DNA of 58,795 nt from Candidatus Gottesmanbacteria bacterium RIFCSPLOWO2_01_FULL_39_12b (GCA_001780955.1 MFJR01000013.1:34506-93300), one strand, 5' to 3'; numbered from the stretch's first letter, positions 50,683-57,581 are shown. Program-made: numbers and translations. Notes: a model not told the origin generated them from the sequence alone.

Positions 50683-50728
50683 AATATATACTATTACATT
50701 CTCGGCCGCGATAGCAATAGTATATATT
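50683..50728. promoter_or_regulatory. 46-bp perfect-armed palindrome before the PaaX-like gene
   Basis: AATATATACTATT (50683-50695) and AATAGTATATATT (50716-50728) are perfect 13-bp inverted arms, exactly symmetric around CGGCCG (50703-50708). It starts 2 bp upstream of the PaaX-like ATG, so a bound repressor would block the gene: an autoregulatory operator or a mobile-element end. Confidence 0.8.
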
Positions 50729-50737
50729 GCTAATTTG

Positions 50738-50766
50738 TTGCGTTTAGAGCAAATTGCTCTTATAAT
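50738..50766 (+). promoter_or_regulatory. Promoter with embedded operator for the gene at 50778
   Basis: TTGCGT (50738-50743), a 17-bp spacer and TATAAT (50761-50766). The spacer contains the perfect palindrome AGAGCAA-A-TTGCTCT (50746-50760), a likely repressor site. Confidence 0.65.
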
Positions 50767-50777
50767 TCCAAAACACT

Positions 50778-51251
50778 ATGCCACGCTTAGATGGAACACC
50801 AATTACACCAACACAACTTAAAGATGTTTTAAATCTAAAAGATCTTCATAGCTCTGGTTTTCAGTTGCATAAATCCCATAGATTCATCGGTTATTTAAGA
50901 AGTAAAATTGTTAAACAAGCTACTCCACCACCTGAATTACCTGACGGATCAGGATCACATAGTTTACTTTTTTATTCTGGAAAAGAACCTAAAAGACTAT
51001 ATAGAGTAGTAGAAGAAATAGTGCTAAAACGAAATCCACAAATAGACCCAGATGAAATTCTTCTAAATGAACGACTTCATGAGCACTATAACCATGTCGA
51101 TAAGGCTTTAGACGTATTTACTAGACGTAATACCGACGAAGTCACTCGTGGCTTGGTTCTTTTATGTGGCGGAAAACACACAGGAACTCTCGTAAATATG
51201 CTTCATGAATGGACTGGAACCGCTTCTCCCTTTACACAAAACGTGAATTAA
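50778..51251 (+). CDS. Hypothetical protein, probably the front part of a frameshifted gene
   Basis: A 157-aa soluble protein, MPRLDGTPITPTQLKDVLNL at the start, no signal peptide or membrane helix, family not recognised. It ends at TAA 51249 while a coding-looking frame (+1) continues to 51507 and is followed by a strong terminator. A TGA at 51244 in that frame lies next to the TAA. The full gene was probably about 240 aa. It is divergent from the PaaX-like gene and has a good promoter with an embedded operator. Confidence 0.65.
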   Translation: MPRLDGTPITPTQLKDVLNLKDLHSSGFQLHKSHRFIGYLRSKIVKQATPPPELPDGSGSHSLLFYSGKEPKRLYRVVEEIVLKRNPQIDPDEILLNERLHEHYNHVDKALDVFTRRNTDEVTRGLVLLCGGKHTGTLVNMLHEWTGTASPFTQNVN

Positions 51252-51507
51252 TCCACCAATCACTCAAAAAAGGGGTTCACTGTCTCGCTTAAGAGGTTTT
51301 CTCAACTCCAGGATAACTAACCTTGTTGATGATGATACTATTGCTGATGCTCTTGGATTCTGGTTTAATGATATCGGACTTACTCAACATTATGAAATAG
51401 AGCTACCTCTTTTCTTCCATGCGCTAGCTGCCGGTAGTTATCAAAATTCTAAACAAACAGTAGGCTACTTTGATAAAGTCATGGGGCTTAGTATGTGGGT
51501 GACTTAA
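51247..51507 (+). pseudogene. Downstream frame of the interrupted hypothetical gene
   Basis: Open for 86 codons without a plausible start: SRLRGFLNSRITNLVDDDT, then IADALGFWFNDIGLTQHYEI and FFHALAAGSYQNSKQTVGYF, ending at TAA 51505. The amino-acid composition is that of a normal soluble protein and the terminator comes 2 nt after the stop. So this is probably the C-terminus of the gene at 50778, separated by a frameshift (true mutation, programmed shift or assembly error). Confidence 0.6.
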
Positions 51508-51508
51508 T

Positions 51509-51540
51509 AAAAAGCCCCGCGTCAAACGCGGGGCTTTTTA
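51509..51540. terminator. Intrinsic terminator, bidirectional
   Basis: AAAAAGCCCCGCG-TCAAA-CGCGGGGCTTTTT: a GC-rich stem flanked by A and T runs. It serves the plus-strand gene ending at 51507 and the minus-strand zinc-ribbon gene ending at 51564. Confidence 0.95.
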
Positions 51541-51563
51541 TTAATTAGTTACAAATTTAAAAA

Positions 51564-51857
51564 TTATCCCTGACTTTGTCTTTGCTTAGAAAAACATTCG
51601 CGACAAAGCACTCCTGTTCCCTTTCGGGGTACAAAAGGTACTTCATCTTCTTTACCGCAATTACTGCAAGTAATTTTGGTCATTTGACGATCGGTCATAC
51701 GGTCAGCTTTTCTTTTTTGACGACAATCTCCACAACGGAATGGCGGATTATCAAAGCCTTTTTGCTGATAAAATTCCTGCTCTCCCGCTGTCCAGACAAA
51801 TTGCTTACCACAGTCTTTACAGACTAATGTTTGATCTTGAAAATTTGATGTTTGCAT
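51564..51857 (-). CDS. Zinc-ribbon protein (CxxC-x17-CxxC type)
   Basis: ATG 51857 follows a Shine-Dalgarno GGGAGGTGAAACC; a longer frame from a TTG at 51878 includes that site and is unlikely. The 97-aa protein has two zinc ribbons: CKDCGKQFVWTAGEQEFYQ with CGDCRQ (zf-trcl-like) and CSNCGKEDEVPF with CRECF (CxxC...CxxC). Similar small proteins are common in CPR and Chloroflexi; function unknown, possibly RNA or ribosome binding. Confidence 0.88.
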   Translation of the reverse strand: MQTSNFQDQTLVCKDCGKQFVWTAGEQEFYQQKGFDNPPFRCGDCRQKRKADRMTDRQMTKITCSNCGKEDEVPFVPRKGTGVLCRECFSKQRQSQG

Positions 51858-51949
51858 CCTGGTTTCACCTCCCTTCAAACTGGTCCTTATGTTTCCAGGA
51901 TGCCCAAGGAGAAAACCTAGAGTATACCGTGGAATAACTATAGACCTTT

Positions 51950-51967
51950 ATACTAATCGGTAGTATA
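51950..51967 (-). promoter_or_regulatory. Promoter region of the zinc-ribbon gene
   Basis: On the minus strand an extended -10 TGCTATACT (TATACT at 51962-51967). A perfect inverted repeat ATACTA/TAGTAT (51950-51966) overlaps it. Confidence 0.45.
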
Positions 51968-52003
51968 GCACATTATGAAATAAAAAAGAAACCTCTTCAG
52001 AAA

Positions 52004-53506
52004 TCAACTCTCCACAAAATGTGCGCCGAGGCTTTTTTTCCTGTTTAAGGCAAGTTTTAAAATATATTTTCCGACCAGCGCCATATTTTTTACTTCAGAA
52101 AAATCACAATTAATTTCTCTTGTCTTCTCCAATTCACTATTCCACTCACTAAGCTTTTCATACGCCTCCTGCATCGTTTTGTGATTTCGAACAATCCCGG
52201 CACTTTTCCACATAAGCTTTTTTATATCCTCCCTTAAATTGCCTGTCTTTATATTCTCTTTATAATCTGAGAGTTCACAATCAAAATAATCTCCTGCTTT
52301 AACTTCATGAATTACTTCAGGAAGTCTTAAAGGAAAAACTGCCGCCTCCAAAAGCGAATTTGAGGCAAGCCTGTTTGCTCCCTGAACTCCGGTATAAGCC
52401 GTCTCACCGAAAATAAAAAGATTTTTAATTTTGGTTCTGCCGTATAAATCAGTCATTACTCCGCCACAACTGTAATGGGCAGCAGGAGTCACCGGAACAC
52501 AATCCTTTGTCATATCGTATCCTCGGCGTTTTACTTCCCTGTATAAATTGGGGAATCTCTTTTTTATAAACGTTTCTCCCTTATGTCTGATATCCAAAAA
52601 AACCTGGTTGCCTTTTTTTTGCTCCTCATAAATAGCACGCGCGACAATATCCCTCGGCGCCAGTTCTGCCCGCCGATCCACTTTATGCATAAATCTGTCT
52701 CCGACTTCATAATTTTTGATCTTTGATCCGCCAGCTGGCGGATGATCTTTGATTTTTATTAGGTATGCTCCTTCTCCTCTCAAAGCCTCGGAGAGCAAAA
52801 ACAAAGGCGCTTCATTATGTTTCAGGGCCGTTGGATGAAACTGAATAAATTCCAGATCGCAGACGCCAAGATCCGCCCTTATCCCTACCGCCAGACCATC
52901 TGCTGTGGCAACTTGCGGATTTGTCGTCCATTGGTATAACTGACCAATCCCACCTGTAGCCAGAATTACTGCCCTTGCGTAACAATTTGCAACTTTTTTA
53001 TGCTTTATAATCTGTATGCCGGAACAGCTGTTTTTCCTCACTAACAATTCCAGTAAAGAGGTATCCTGCCAGATCTCGATATTTTTAACTTTTTTGACCT
53101 TATTGATTAAAGCAAGCTCAATGCTTCTGCCTGAAAAATCAGTCGAGTGCAGGATACGCCTACGTGAATGACCTCCCTCTAAAGTCAAAGAGAATTCACC
53201 ATCCTTTTTGTCAAAAACAACGCCCTGCTTAATAAGCCACCCGATCGCCTGCGGAGATTTTTTGATTAGAGTCTCAACCGCTCTTTTTTTGTTGTGGTAT
53301 GCTCCTGCAACAAGCGTATCTTTAATATGAGAAGCAAAAGTGTCATTACGATCTACGACTGCCGCTATTCCCCCTTGAGCGAGCATACTTGCAGAGTCTG
53401 TAAGTTCTTTTTTGGTAATCAGAAGAACTTCCCCATATTCTTTTAACACCAAGGCAGAGGTCAAACCTGCAAGTCCTGAACCGATAACGATGAAATCGTG
53501 CTTCAT
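52004..53506 (-). CDS. nadB: L-aspartate oxidase
   Basis: A 500-aa FAD enzyme. FIVIGSGLAGLTSALVL is the FAD-binding GxGxxG, SMLAQGGIAA and GGHSRRRILHSTDFSG are NadB signatures, FIQFHPTAL and SEALRGEGAYL carry active-site residues, and AAHYSCGGVMTDLYGRT is the conserved C-terminal block. It oxidises aspartate to iminoaspartate, the first step of de novo NAD synthesis. A family B palindrome flanked by 10-bp direct repeats adds HPPAGG near residues 253-260, between the FAD domain strands and DRFMHKVDRR. Divergent from nadA. Confidence 0.95.
   Translation of the reverse strand: MKHDFIVIGSGLAGLTSALVLKEYGEVLLITKKELTDSASMLAQGGIAAVVDRNDTFASHIKDTLVAGAYHNKKRAVETLIKKSPQAIGWLIKQGVVFDKKDGEFSLTLEGGHSRRRILHSTDFSGRSIELALINKVKKVKNIEIWQDTSLLELLVRKNSCSGIQIIKHKKVANCYARAVILATGGIGQLYQWTTNPQVATADGLAVGIRADLGVCDLEFIQFHPTALKHNEAPLFLLSEALRGEGAYLIKIKDHPPAGGSKIKNYEVGDRFMHKVDRRAELAPRDIVARAIYEEQKKGNQVFLDIRHKGETFIKKRFPNLYREVKRRGYDMTKDCVPVTPAAHYSCGGVMTDLYGRTKIKNLFIFGETAYTGVQGANRLASNSLLEAAVFPLRLPEVIHEVKAGDYFDCELSDYKENIKTGNLREDIKKLMWKSAGIVRNHKTMQEAYEKLSEWNSELEKTREINCDFSEVKNMALVGKYILKLALNRKKSLGAHFVES
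52718..52753 (+). repeat. Family B palindrome with 10-bp flanking direct repeats, in nadB
   Basis: GATCTTTGAT (52718-52727) and GATCTTTGAT (52744-52753) flank the TCCGCCAGCTGGCGGA core (52727-52742). The direct repeats look like a target-site duplication. Confidence 0.75.
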
Positions 53507-53514
53507 GATGCTTG

Positions 53515-53579
53515 CCCCGAAGTTGCGCTCCTTGCGGGTGAGGACGTAACCCTCAACGCAAGGGAAGCATACTTTGGGG
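53515..53579 (-). promoter_or_regulatory. Long hairpin in the nadB leader
   Basis: CCCCGAAGT (53515-53523) pairs with ACTTTGGGG (53571-53579, one G-U); inside, CCTTGCG (53530-53536) pairs with CGCAAGG (53557-53563) and TGAGG (53539-53543) with CCTCA (53551-53555). About 21 bp of stem lie in the nadB 5' leader. It may be an attenuator or another palindromic element. Confidence 0.55.
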
Positions 53580-53584
53580 ACTTA

Positions 53585-53613
53585 TTGTAAAATATACACT
53601 TAGTAGATATAAT
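53585..53613 (+). promoter_or_regulatory. nadA promoter overlapped by a palindrome, shared with divergent nadB
   Basis: TTGTAA (53585-53590), a 17-bp spacer and TATAAT (53608-53613). ATATACACT-T-AGTAGATAT (53592-53610) is an imperfect palindrome (7 of 9 pairs) within it. On the minus strand TTGTAT-17-TATTTT fits a nadB promoter over the same bases. The palindrome is a candidate site for the NrtR-like regulator. Confidence 0.55.
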
Positions 53614-53637
53614 ACAATTATAAATCTCAAAGCTCAA

Positions 53638-54612
53638 ATGTCAAAACTCAAAACTAATAACAATTTAATAAAAGAAATCCAATACTGGAAAAAGAAACGG
53701 GAAGCTGTAATCCTGGCTCATAACTACCAAATTCCGGAAGTTCAAGATATTGCTGATTTTGTCGGTGATTCTTTGGAACTATCTCAACAAGCAGCGAAAA
53801 CTGACGCCAAAATCATCATTTTTTGCGGCGTGCATTTTATGGCCGAATCAGCGGCTATCTTTTCTCCTCAAAAGACGGTTTTGATACCTGATCTTAAAGC
53901 CGGTTGCTCCCTGGCAGCCTCAATAACTGCGCAAGAGCTTAGAAAGTGGAAAAAACAATATCCAAAAGCAGTCGTGGTTACTTACGTCAATACCAGCGCA
54001 GAAGTCAAAGCAGAAAGCGATTACTGCTGCACTTCGACTAATGCGGTTAAAATTGTCAATTCTTTACCATCCAACCAGGAAATTCTTTTCGTTCCTGATA
54101 TGTTCCTGGGTGATTACGTGGCGAAAATGACCGGAAGAAAAAATATGATCATTTATCCGGGCGAATGCCACGTCCATGCCAGAGTCAGACCGCAGGATAT
54201 AACCCACAAAATGGATGAACACCCCAAGGCCGAATTTCTGATCCACCCCGAATGCGGCTGTGTCTCAACCTGCATGCATTATGTAGCAGCAGGTGATATA
54301 CCAGTCCGCCAGCTGGCGGATAAAACCCACATCCTTTCCACCGGAGGCATGATGAAATATGCCAAATCTTCCGCAGCTTCCGAATATGTAGTAGCTACAG
54401 AAACCGGTATTCTATACCGTCTCAAGAAAGAAAATCCCAAGAAAAATTTTATACCGCTGCGTGACGATATGGTCTGCCAGTTCATGAAAATGATCACTTT
54501 ACCCAAACTTTTAAACTCCTTAAAAAATCTGGAATTTGAAGTCAAAGTACCCAAAGAAATTGCAGATCGTGCCAGAATACCGATTGAAAGGATGCAACAA
54601 CTATCGAATTAA
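53638..54612 (+). CDS. nadA: Quinolinate synthase
   Basis: A 324-aa protein with the three 4Fe-4S ligand cysteines in their conserved places: DLKAGCSL (C90), IYPGECHVHARV (C177) and DDMVCQFMK (C280). VILAHNYQIPEVQDIADFVG and YVNTSAEVKAESDYCCTS are also diagnostic. It condenses iminoaspartate with dihydroxyacetone phosphate to quinolinate. A family B palindrome (54305-54320) encodes VRQLAD at residues 223-228, just before the conserved LSTGGM block, so it sits very near a substrate loop. Confidence 0.96.
   Translation: MSKLKTNNNLIKEIQYWKKKREAVILAHNYQIPEVQDIADFVGDSLELSQQAAKTDAKIIIFCGVHFMAESAAIFSPQKTVLIPDLKAGCSLAASITAQELRKWKKQYPKAVVVTYVNTSAEVKAESDYCCTSTNAVKIVNSLPSNQEILFVPDMFLGDYVAKMTGRKNMIIYPGECHVHARVRPQDITHKMDEHPKAEFLIHPECGCVSTCMHYVAAGDIPVRQLADKTHILSTGGMMKYAKSSAASEYVVATETGILYRLKKENPKKNFIPLRDDMVCQFMKMITLPKLLNSLKNLEFEVKVPKEIADRARIPIERMQQLSN
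54305..54320 (+). repeat. TCCGCCAGCTGGCGGA palindrome (family B), in nadA
   Basis: A perfect 16-bp palindrome in frame between the Cys-Met-His block and LSTGGM. Confidence 0.9.
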
Positions 54613-54618
54613 GCAATT

Positions 54619-54675
54619 TGTCATCGTGAGAGATTGTCACGTCGTCCGCCAGCTGGCGGCCTCCTCGCAATGACA
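54619..54675. repeat. 57-bp MITE-like element between nadA and nadC
   Basis: Ends TGTCATCGTGAG and CTCGCAATGACA (10 of 12 match as inverted repeats) with a family B-like core TCCGCCAGCTGGCGG. Intergenic counterpart of the in-frame elements at 19700 and 45905. Confidence 0.85.
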
Positions 54676-54686
54676 TAAAGCATAAT

Positions 54687-55685
54687 ATGACAAATAAATC
54701 CTCTTTAATCCTTAAATACTTTCAAAAAGCTGGTCAATTAACGACGCAAGATAGTAATTATCAAAAGACCATCACTTCCCTGTTCAAGTGGCTTCTTGAC
54801 TCTGATCAATATAAAGATGATCGGACCACTAAACTATTAGAGCTTAAAACATCAATCACCGCTCAAATCATATCTCATGATACAGGTATTATTGCGGGTA
54901 TCGATGAAGTATCCTATCTCATCCCAAAATTTTCCTCACTTATCATCAAAGCAGGAAAAAGAGACGGTGAAAAGGTAGAAAATGGGCAGATTATTGCAGA
55001 AATTTCCGGTCTCTCACGGGAAATTTTATCTCTGGAAAGAACAGTCCTAAATCTCCTTCAACGTATGTCTGGTATAGCCACCGAAACAAACAAATTAATA
55101 GCTCTTATCAACTTACAACCCACAACCCACAACCCACAACTATATATTGCCGCTACCCGCAAAACTCCCTGGGGGCTATTGGACAAAAAAGCAGTTACTA
55201 TCGGAGGAGGATTGACACATCGGCTTAATTTAGGCGACGGGATTTTGATAAAAGACAACCATTTGGCTGTATTTAAAAAAGAGTTTGGATTAAATTCTAT
55301 CGATATGGCTGTGAGTTATGCGCTAGAGATTTCTTTAAGAGGTCCAACCCTGCCAGGCAGGGTTGGACCTCATCAACACAATCTTATCGAAATAGAAGTT
55401 ACGACTCCCGACCAGGCTCATATCGTATTAGAAACATTTTATAAATATAGTAAACTAAAGAATAATAATTTAGCAATTATGTTTGATAACTTTTCGCCCG
55501 AACAAACAAGATCAACTATCAGAAGTCTAAGAGAAAAATTTGATCTTAATCTTGTCATCCTAGAAGCCTCCGGGGGAATCAATGAGAATAATATAAGAGA
55601 TTGGGCAAAAACCGGAGTAGATATTCTCTCACTTGGCTCCCTCACCCACTCTTCTAAAACCTGTAACTTGTCACTGGAAATTTAA
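54687..55685 (+). CDS. nadC: Nicotinate-nucleotide (quinolinate) phosphoribosyltransferase
   Basis: A 332-aa protein, longer than the usual 280-290. LERTVLNLLQRMSGIAT, then IAATRKTPWGLLDKKAVTIGGG and HRLNLGDGILIKDNHL are the signature blocks, and VDILSLGSLTHSS is the end. It converts quinolinate and PRPP to nicotinate mononucleotide. Extra length comes partly from repeats: a 7-bp tandem (55115-55140, NLQPTTHNPQL) and a 33-bp palindrome (55339-55371, RGPTLPGRVGP). The stop overlaps the convergent nrtR by 4 bp. Confidence 0.95.
   Translation: MTNKSSLILKYFQKAGQLTTQDSNYQKTITSLFKWLLDSDQYKDDRTTKLLELKTSITAQIISHDTGIIAGIDEVSYLIPKFSSLIIKAGKRDGEKVENGQIIAEISGLSREILSLERTVLNLLQRMSGIATETNKLIALINLQPTTHNPQLYIAATRKTPWGLLDKKAVTIGGGLTHRLNLGDGILIKDNHLAVFKKEFGLNSIDMAVSYALEISLRGPTLPGRVGPHQHNLIEIEVTTPDQAHIVLETFYKYSKLKNNNLAIMFDNFSPEQTRSTIRSLREKFDLNLVILEASGGINENNIRDWAKTGVDILSLGSLTHSSKTCNLSLEI
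55115..55140 (+). repeat. 7-bp tandem repeat (ACAACCC) in nadC
   Basis: Three full units plus ACAAC. It lies in frame, in the loop before the IAATRKT strand. Confidence 0.8.
55339..55371 (+). repeat. 33-bp palindrome in nadC
   Basis: GAGGTCCAACCCTGCC-A-GGCAGGGTTGGACCTC: 16-bp perfect arms; 11 codons. Confidence 0.92.
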
Positions 55686-56287
55686 GAAAATACCTTTACC
55701 ATTTCCGGTGTTCTTTTTCGAAATTCATAGACCAGTGCCGGTCTGGCTTTTATGCCTTTACGGACTTTAGCTGTCTTTCTCAAAATGCCTAAAAGAAGGA
55801 TTTTCTTCCTGAAATTTCGCTTGTCCAGTTCTTTTCCTAAAATTGCTTCATAGGTCTTTTGCAACTCGCTTAAGGTGAATTCCTTTGAAAGCAAACTATA
55901 GACAATATTGGTATATTCTATTTTCCACTGCAGCCTTTGGATTGCATAACTTATTATTTTTCTATCCACTAGCCTCGCCAAGTCTGACTTGGCAAGGCTA
56001 AACCAGTTGTTCAACGACTTTAATACAAACTTAGGTAACAAAATATAATATACTACCTCAATCTTGGTCGTGGTTTTGGCGGGTTTTGAAAAAGTGTAAA
56101 GTTGTTCGAAGTAATAATCATAAACAGATAAATTTAAAGTGTCCTTAAATATTCTCCCCACCGCAGCGTCTAATGATTCCCCGCTTTCTATCTTCCCTTG
56201 CGGAAGATGACTATCGGATAAATATACCAGTAATTTATCATCGTTAACCGTGAAAGTAACGATTTTGATCGTAAAGTCATTATTCAT
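55682..56287 (-). CDS. nrtR: Nudix-fold transcriptional regulator of NAD synthesis (NrtR-like)
   Basis: A 201-aa protein: an N-terminal Nudix-like domain and a C-terminal winged helix (LLSKEFTLSELQKTYEAIL, DKRNFRKKILLLGIL). The Nudix box reads GKIESGESLDAAVGRIFKDT: Gly, first Glu and Arg are kept but the catalytic Glu residues are lost, as in NrtR regulators that sense ADP-ribose. It lies next to nadA/nadB/nadC, supporting the call. A 31-bp palindrome (55970-56000) encodes SLAKSDLARLV at the domain junction. It follows the AAA ATPase gene by 7 nt. Confidence 0.82.
   Translation of the reverse strand: MNNDFTIKIVTFTVNDDKLLVYLSDSHLPQGKIESGESLDAAVGRIFKDTLNLSVYDYYFEQLYTFSKPAKTTTKIEVVYYILLPKFVLKSLNNWFSLAKSDLARLVDRKIISYAIQRLQWKIEYTNIVYSLLSKEFTLSELQKTYEAILGKELDKRNFRKKILLLGILRKTAKVRKGIKARPALVYEFRKRTPEMVKVFS
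55970..56000 (+). repeat. 31-bp palindrome in the nrtR-like gene
   Basis: TAGCCTCGCCAAGTC-T-GACTTGGCAAGGCTA, one mismatch in 15 pairs. Confidence 0.85.
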
Positions 56288-56294
56288 GGGTAAA

Positions 56295-57581
56295 TTACAA
56301 AAATTCCGAAGCGTTTATAAACTTAACTTCTGCAGGCAGTTTGAATAAATCCGATTTTTCCAGGCTTATCAGGTTGAGGTTTTGACATTTAAGCGATCTA
56401 CCCGCTTTTATAAGTGATCGTAGTTCACGACTTCGGGTTTCTTCATCAGACAAATCAAAACAAACTTGATATAAAACAGCGGTGTTACCGTCCTCAAGTA
56501 TGGCAAAATCAACTTCGTTCCCTTTTTCATCCTTGTAGTAATGCACTGTTTCATGGTTTTTGGTCAACTTGTGATATATCAAATTTTCAAATAATCTACC
56601 CATGTTTTTTGAGAATTTAGTTGACAGTGCGGTCATAAATCCGCAGTCTATAAAATATACTTTGCGCGGATATTGAAGCTGGTTTAAAACTTTGGGGCTG
56701 CAAATATAAAGTTCATTCATAAAATACGAGCTCTCTATGTAGGAAAGATAATTGTCTATAGTAGACTTGCCAACTGCAATACCTATGCTTTTCAAGCTGT
56801 TGTGAAGTTTTGAAATAGTAATATAGCTTGAGTTAAGAAGCAGTTTCAAAAGTGTTCTAAGGGCTGCATTGTTATCTATTCTATACCTCTCAGCGATGTC
56901 TCTTTGCACCACTGTTTGAAAGTAGGCCTGTAAAAGTTCCTGCTTTTTCTCCCGTGGAGTGAGAACGACTCCTGGCAATGCTCCAAATGTTAAGTATTCA
57001 TCGAAAAGAAAATGAAAACGGGCAGTCTCATCTTTTACCAAAGCCAGTTTTTTAAAATCAACACTTTCTTTCTTAAAACGCAGAAATTCTCTAAAGTTGA
57101 GAGGGTAAACTTTTATTTCCCACGCTCTTCCCCGAAGTTCTGTCGGAAGCTCCCTGCTACTCATTTTCGAAGAAGAACCGGTAATATAAATCTGTATGTT
57201 TTCGCTGTCAAGAATCCGCCGTACCCATTTTGACCAGTTAGGAATAAATTGCAGTTCGTCTAAAAACAGATATGCAGGCTTTTTGCCATAAACTGCCTGC
57301 ACCTCTGGTATAAGATCGGTAAGAAGTTCTATTTTAGGTGAAATTATCCGCTCATCTTCAAAGTTAATATAAACCACTTCTTCCCGGGAATGGGTTTTTA
57401 ACAGTTTTTCTATTGCCTCGTAAAGCATATATGTTTTTCCTACCCTCCTGAAACCTGTAATCACGGTAGCCATTTTAGTCTCCTGATGCGGCGCAGTATC
57501 CAATTGGATATCGCGCCCTAATATCAGTGGTAACTTCCGCTCTTTCCATTCATATAAAAGTGTTCTTAATATTGTATTCAT
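56295..57581 (-). CDS. AAA ATPase with DUF4143 domain
   Basis: A 428-aa protein. ATVITGFRRVGKTYMLYEA is the Walker A, PAYLFLDELQFIPNW the Walker B region, and IYITGSSSKMSSRELPTELRGR the sensor/arginine part. The C-terminal DUF4143 follows (YVFIDCGF-like VYFIDCGFMTALSTKF, then FENLIYHKL and VDFAILEDGN, a PD-(D/E)xK-like block). This family is abundant in bacteria and CPR; its role is unclear (possible nuclease-ATPase, defence or regulation). It is the first gene of an operon with nrtR. Confidence 0.88.
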   Translation of the reverse strand: MNTILRTLLYEWKERKLPLILGRDIQLDTAPHQETKMATVITGFRRVGKTYMLYEAIEKLLKTHSREEVVYINFEDERIISPKIELLTDLIPEVQAVYGKKPAYLFLDELQFIPNWSKWVRRILDSENIQIYITGSSSKMSSRELPTELRGRAWEIKVYPLNFREFLRFKKESVDFKKLALVKDETARFHFLFDEYLTFGALPGVVLTPREKKQELLQAYFQTVVQRDIAERYRIDNNAALRTLLKLLLNSSYITISKLHNSLKSIGIAVGKSTIDNYLSYIESSYFMNELYICSPKVLNQLQYPRKVYFIDCGFMTALSTKFSKNMGRLFENLIYHKLTKNHETVHYYKDEKGNEVDFAILEDGNTAVLYQVCFDLSDEETRSRELRSLIKAGRSLKCQNLNLISLEKSDLFKLPAEVKFINASEFL

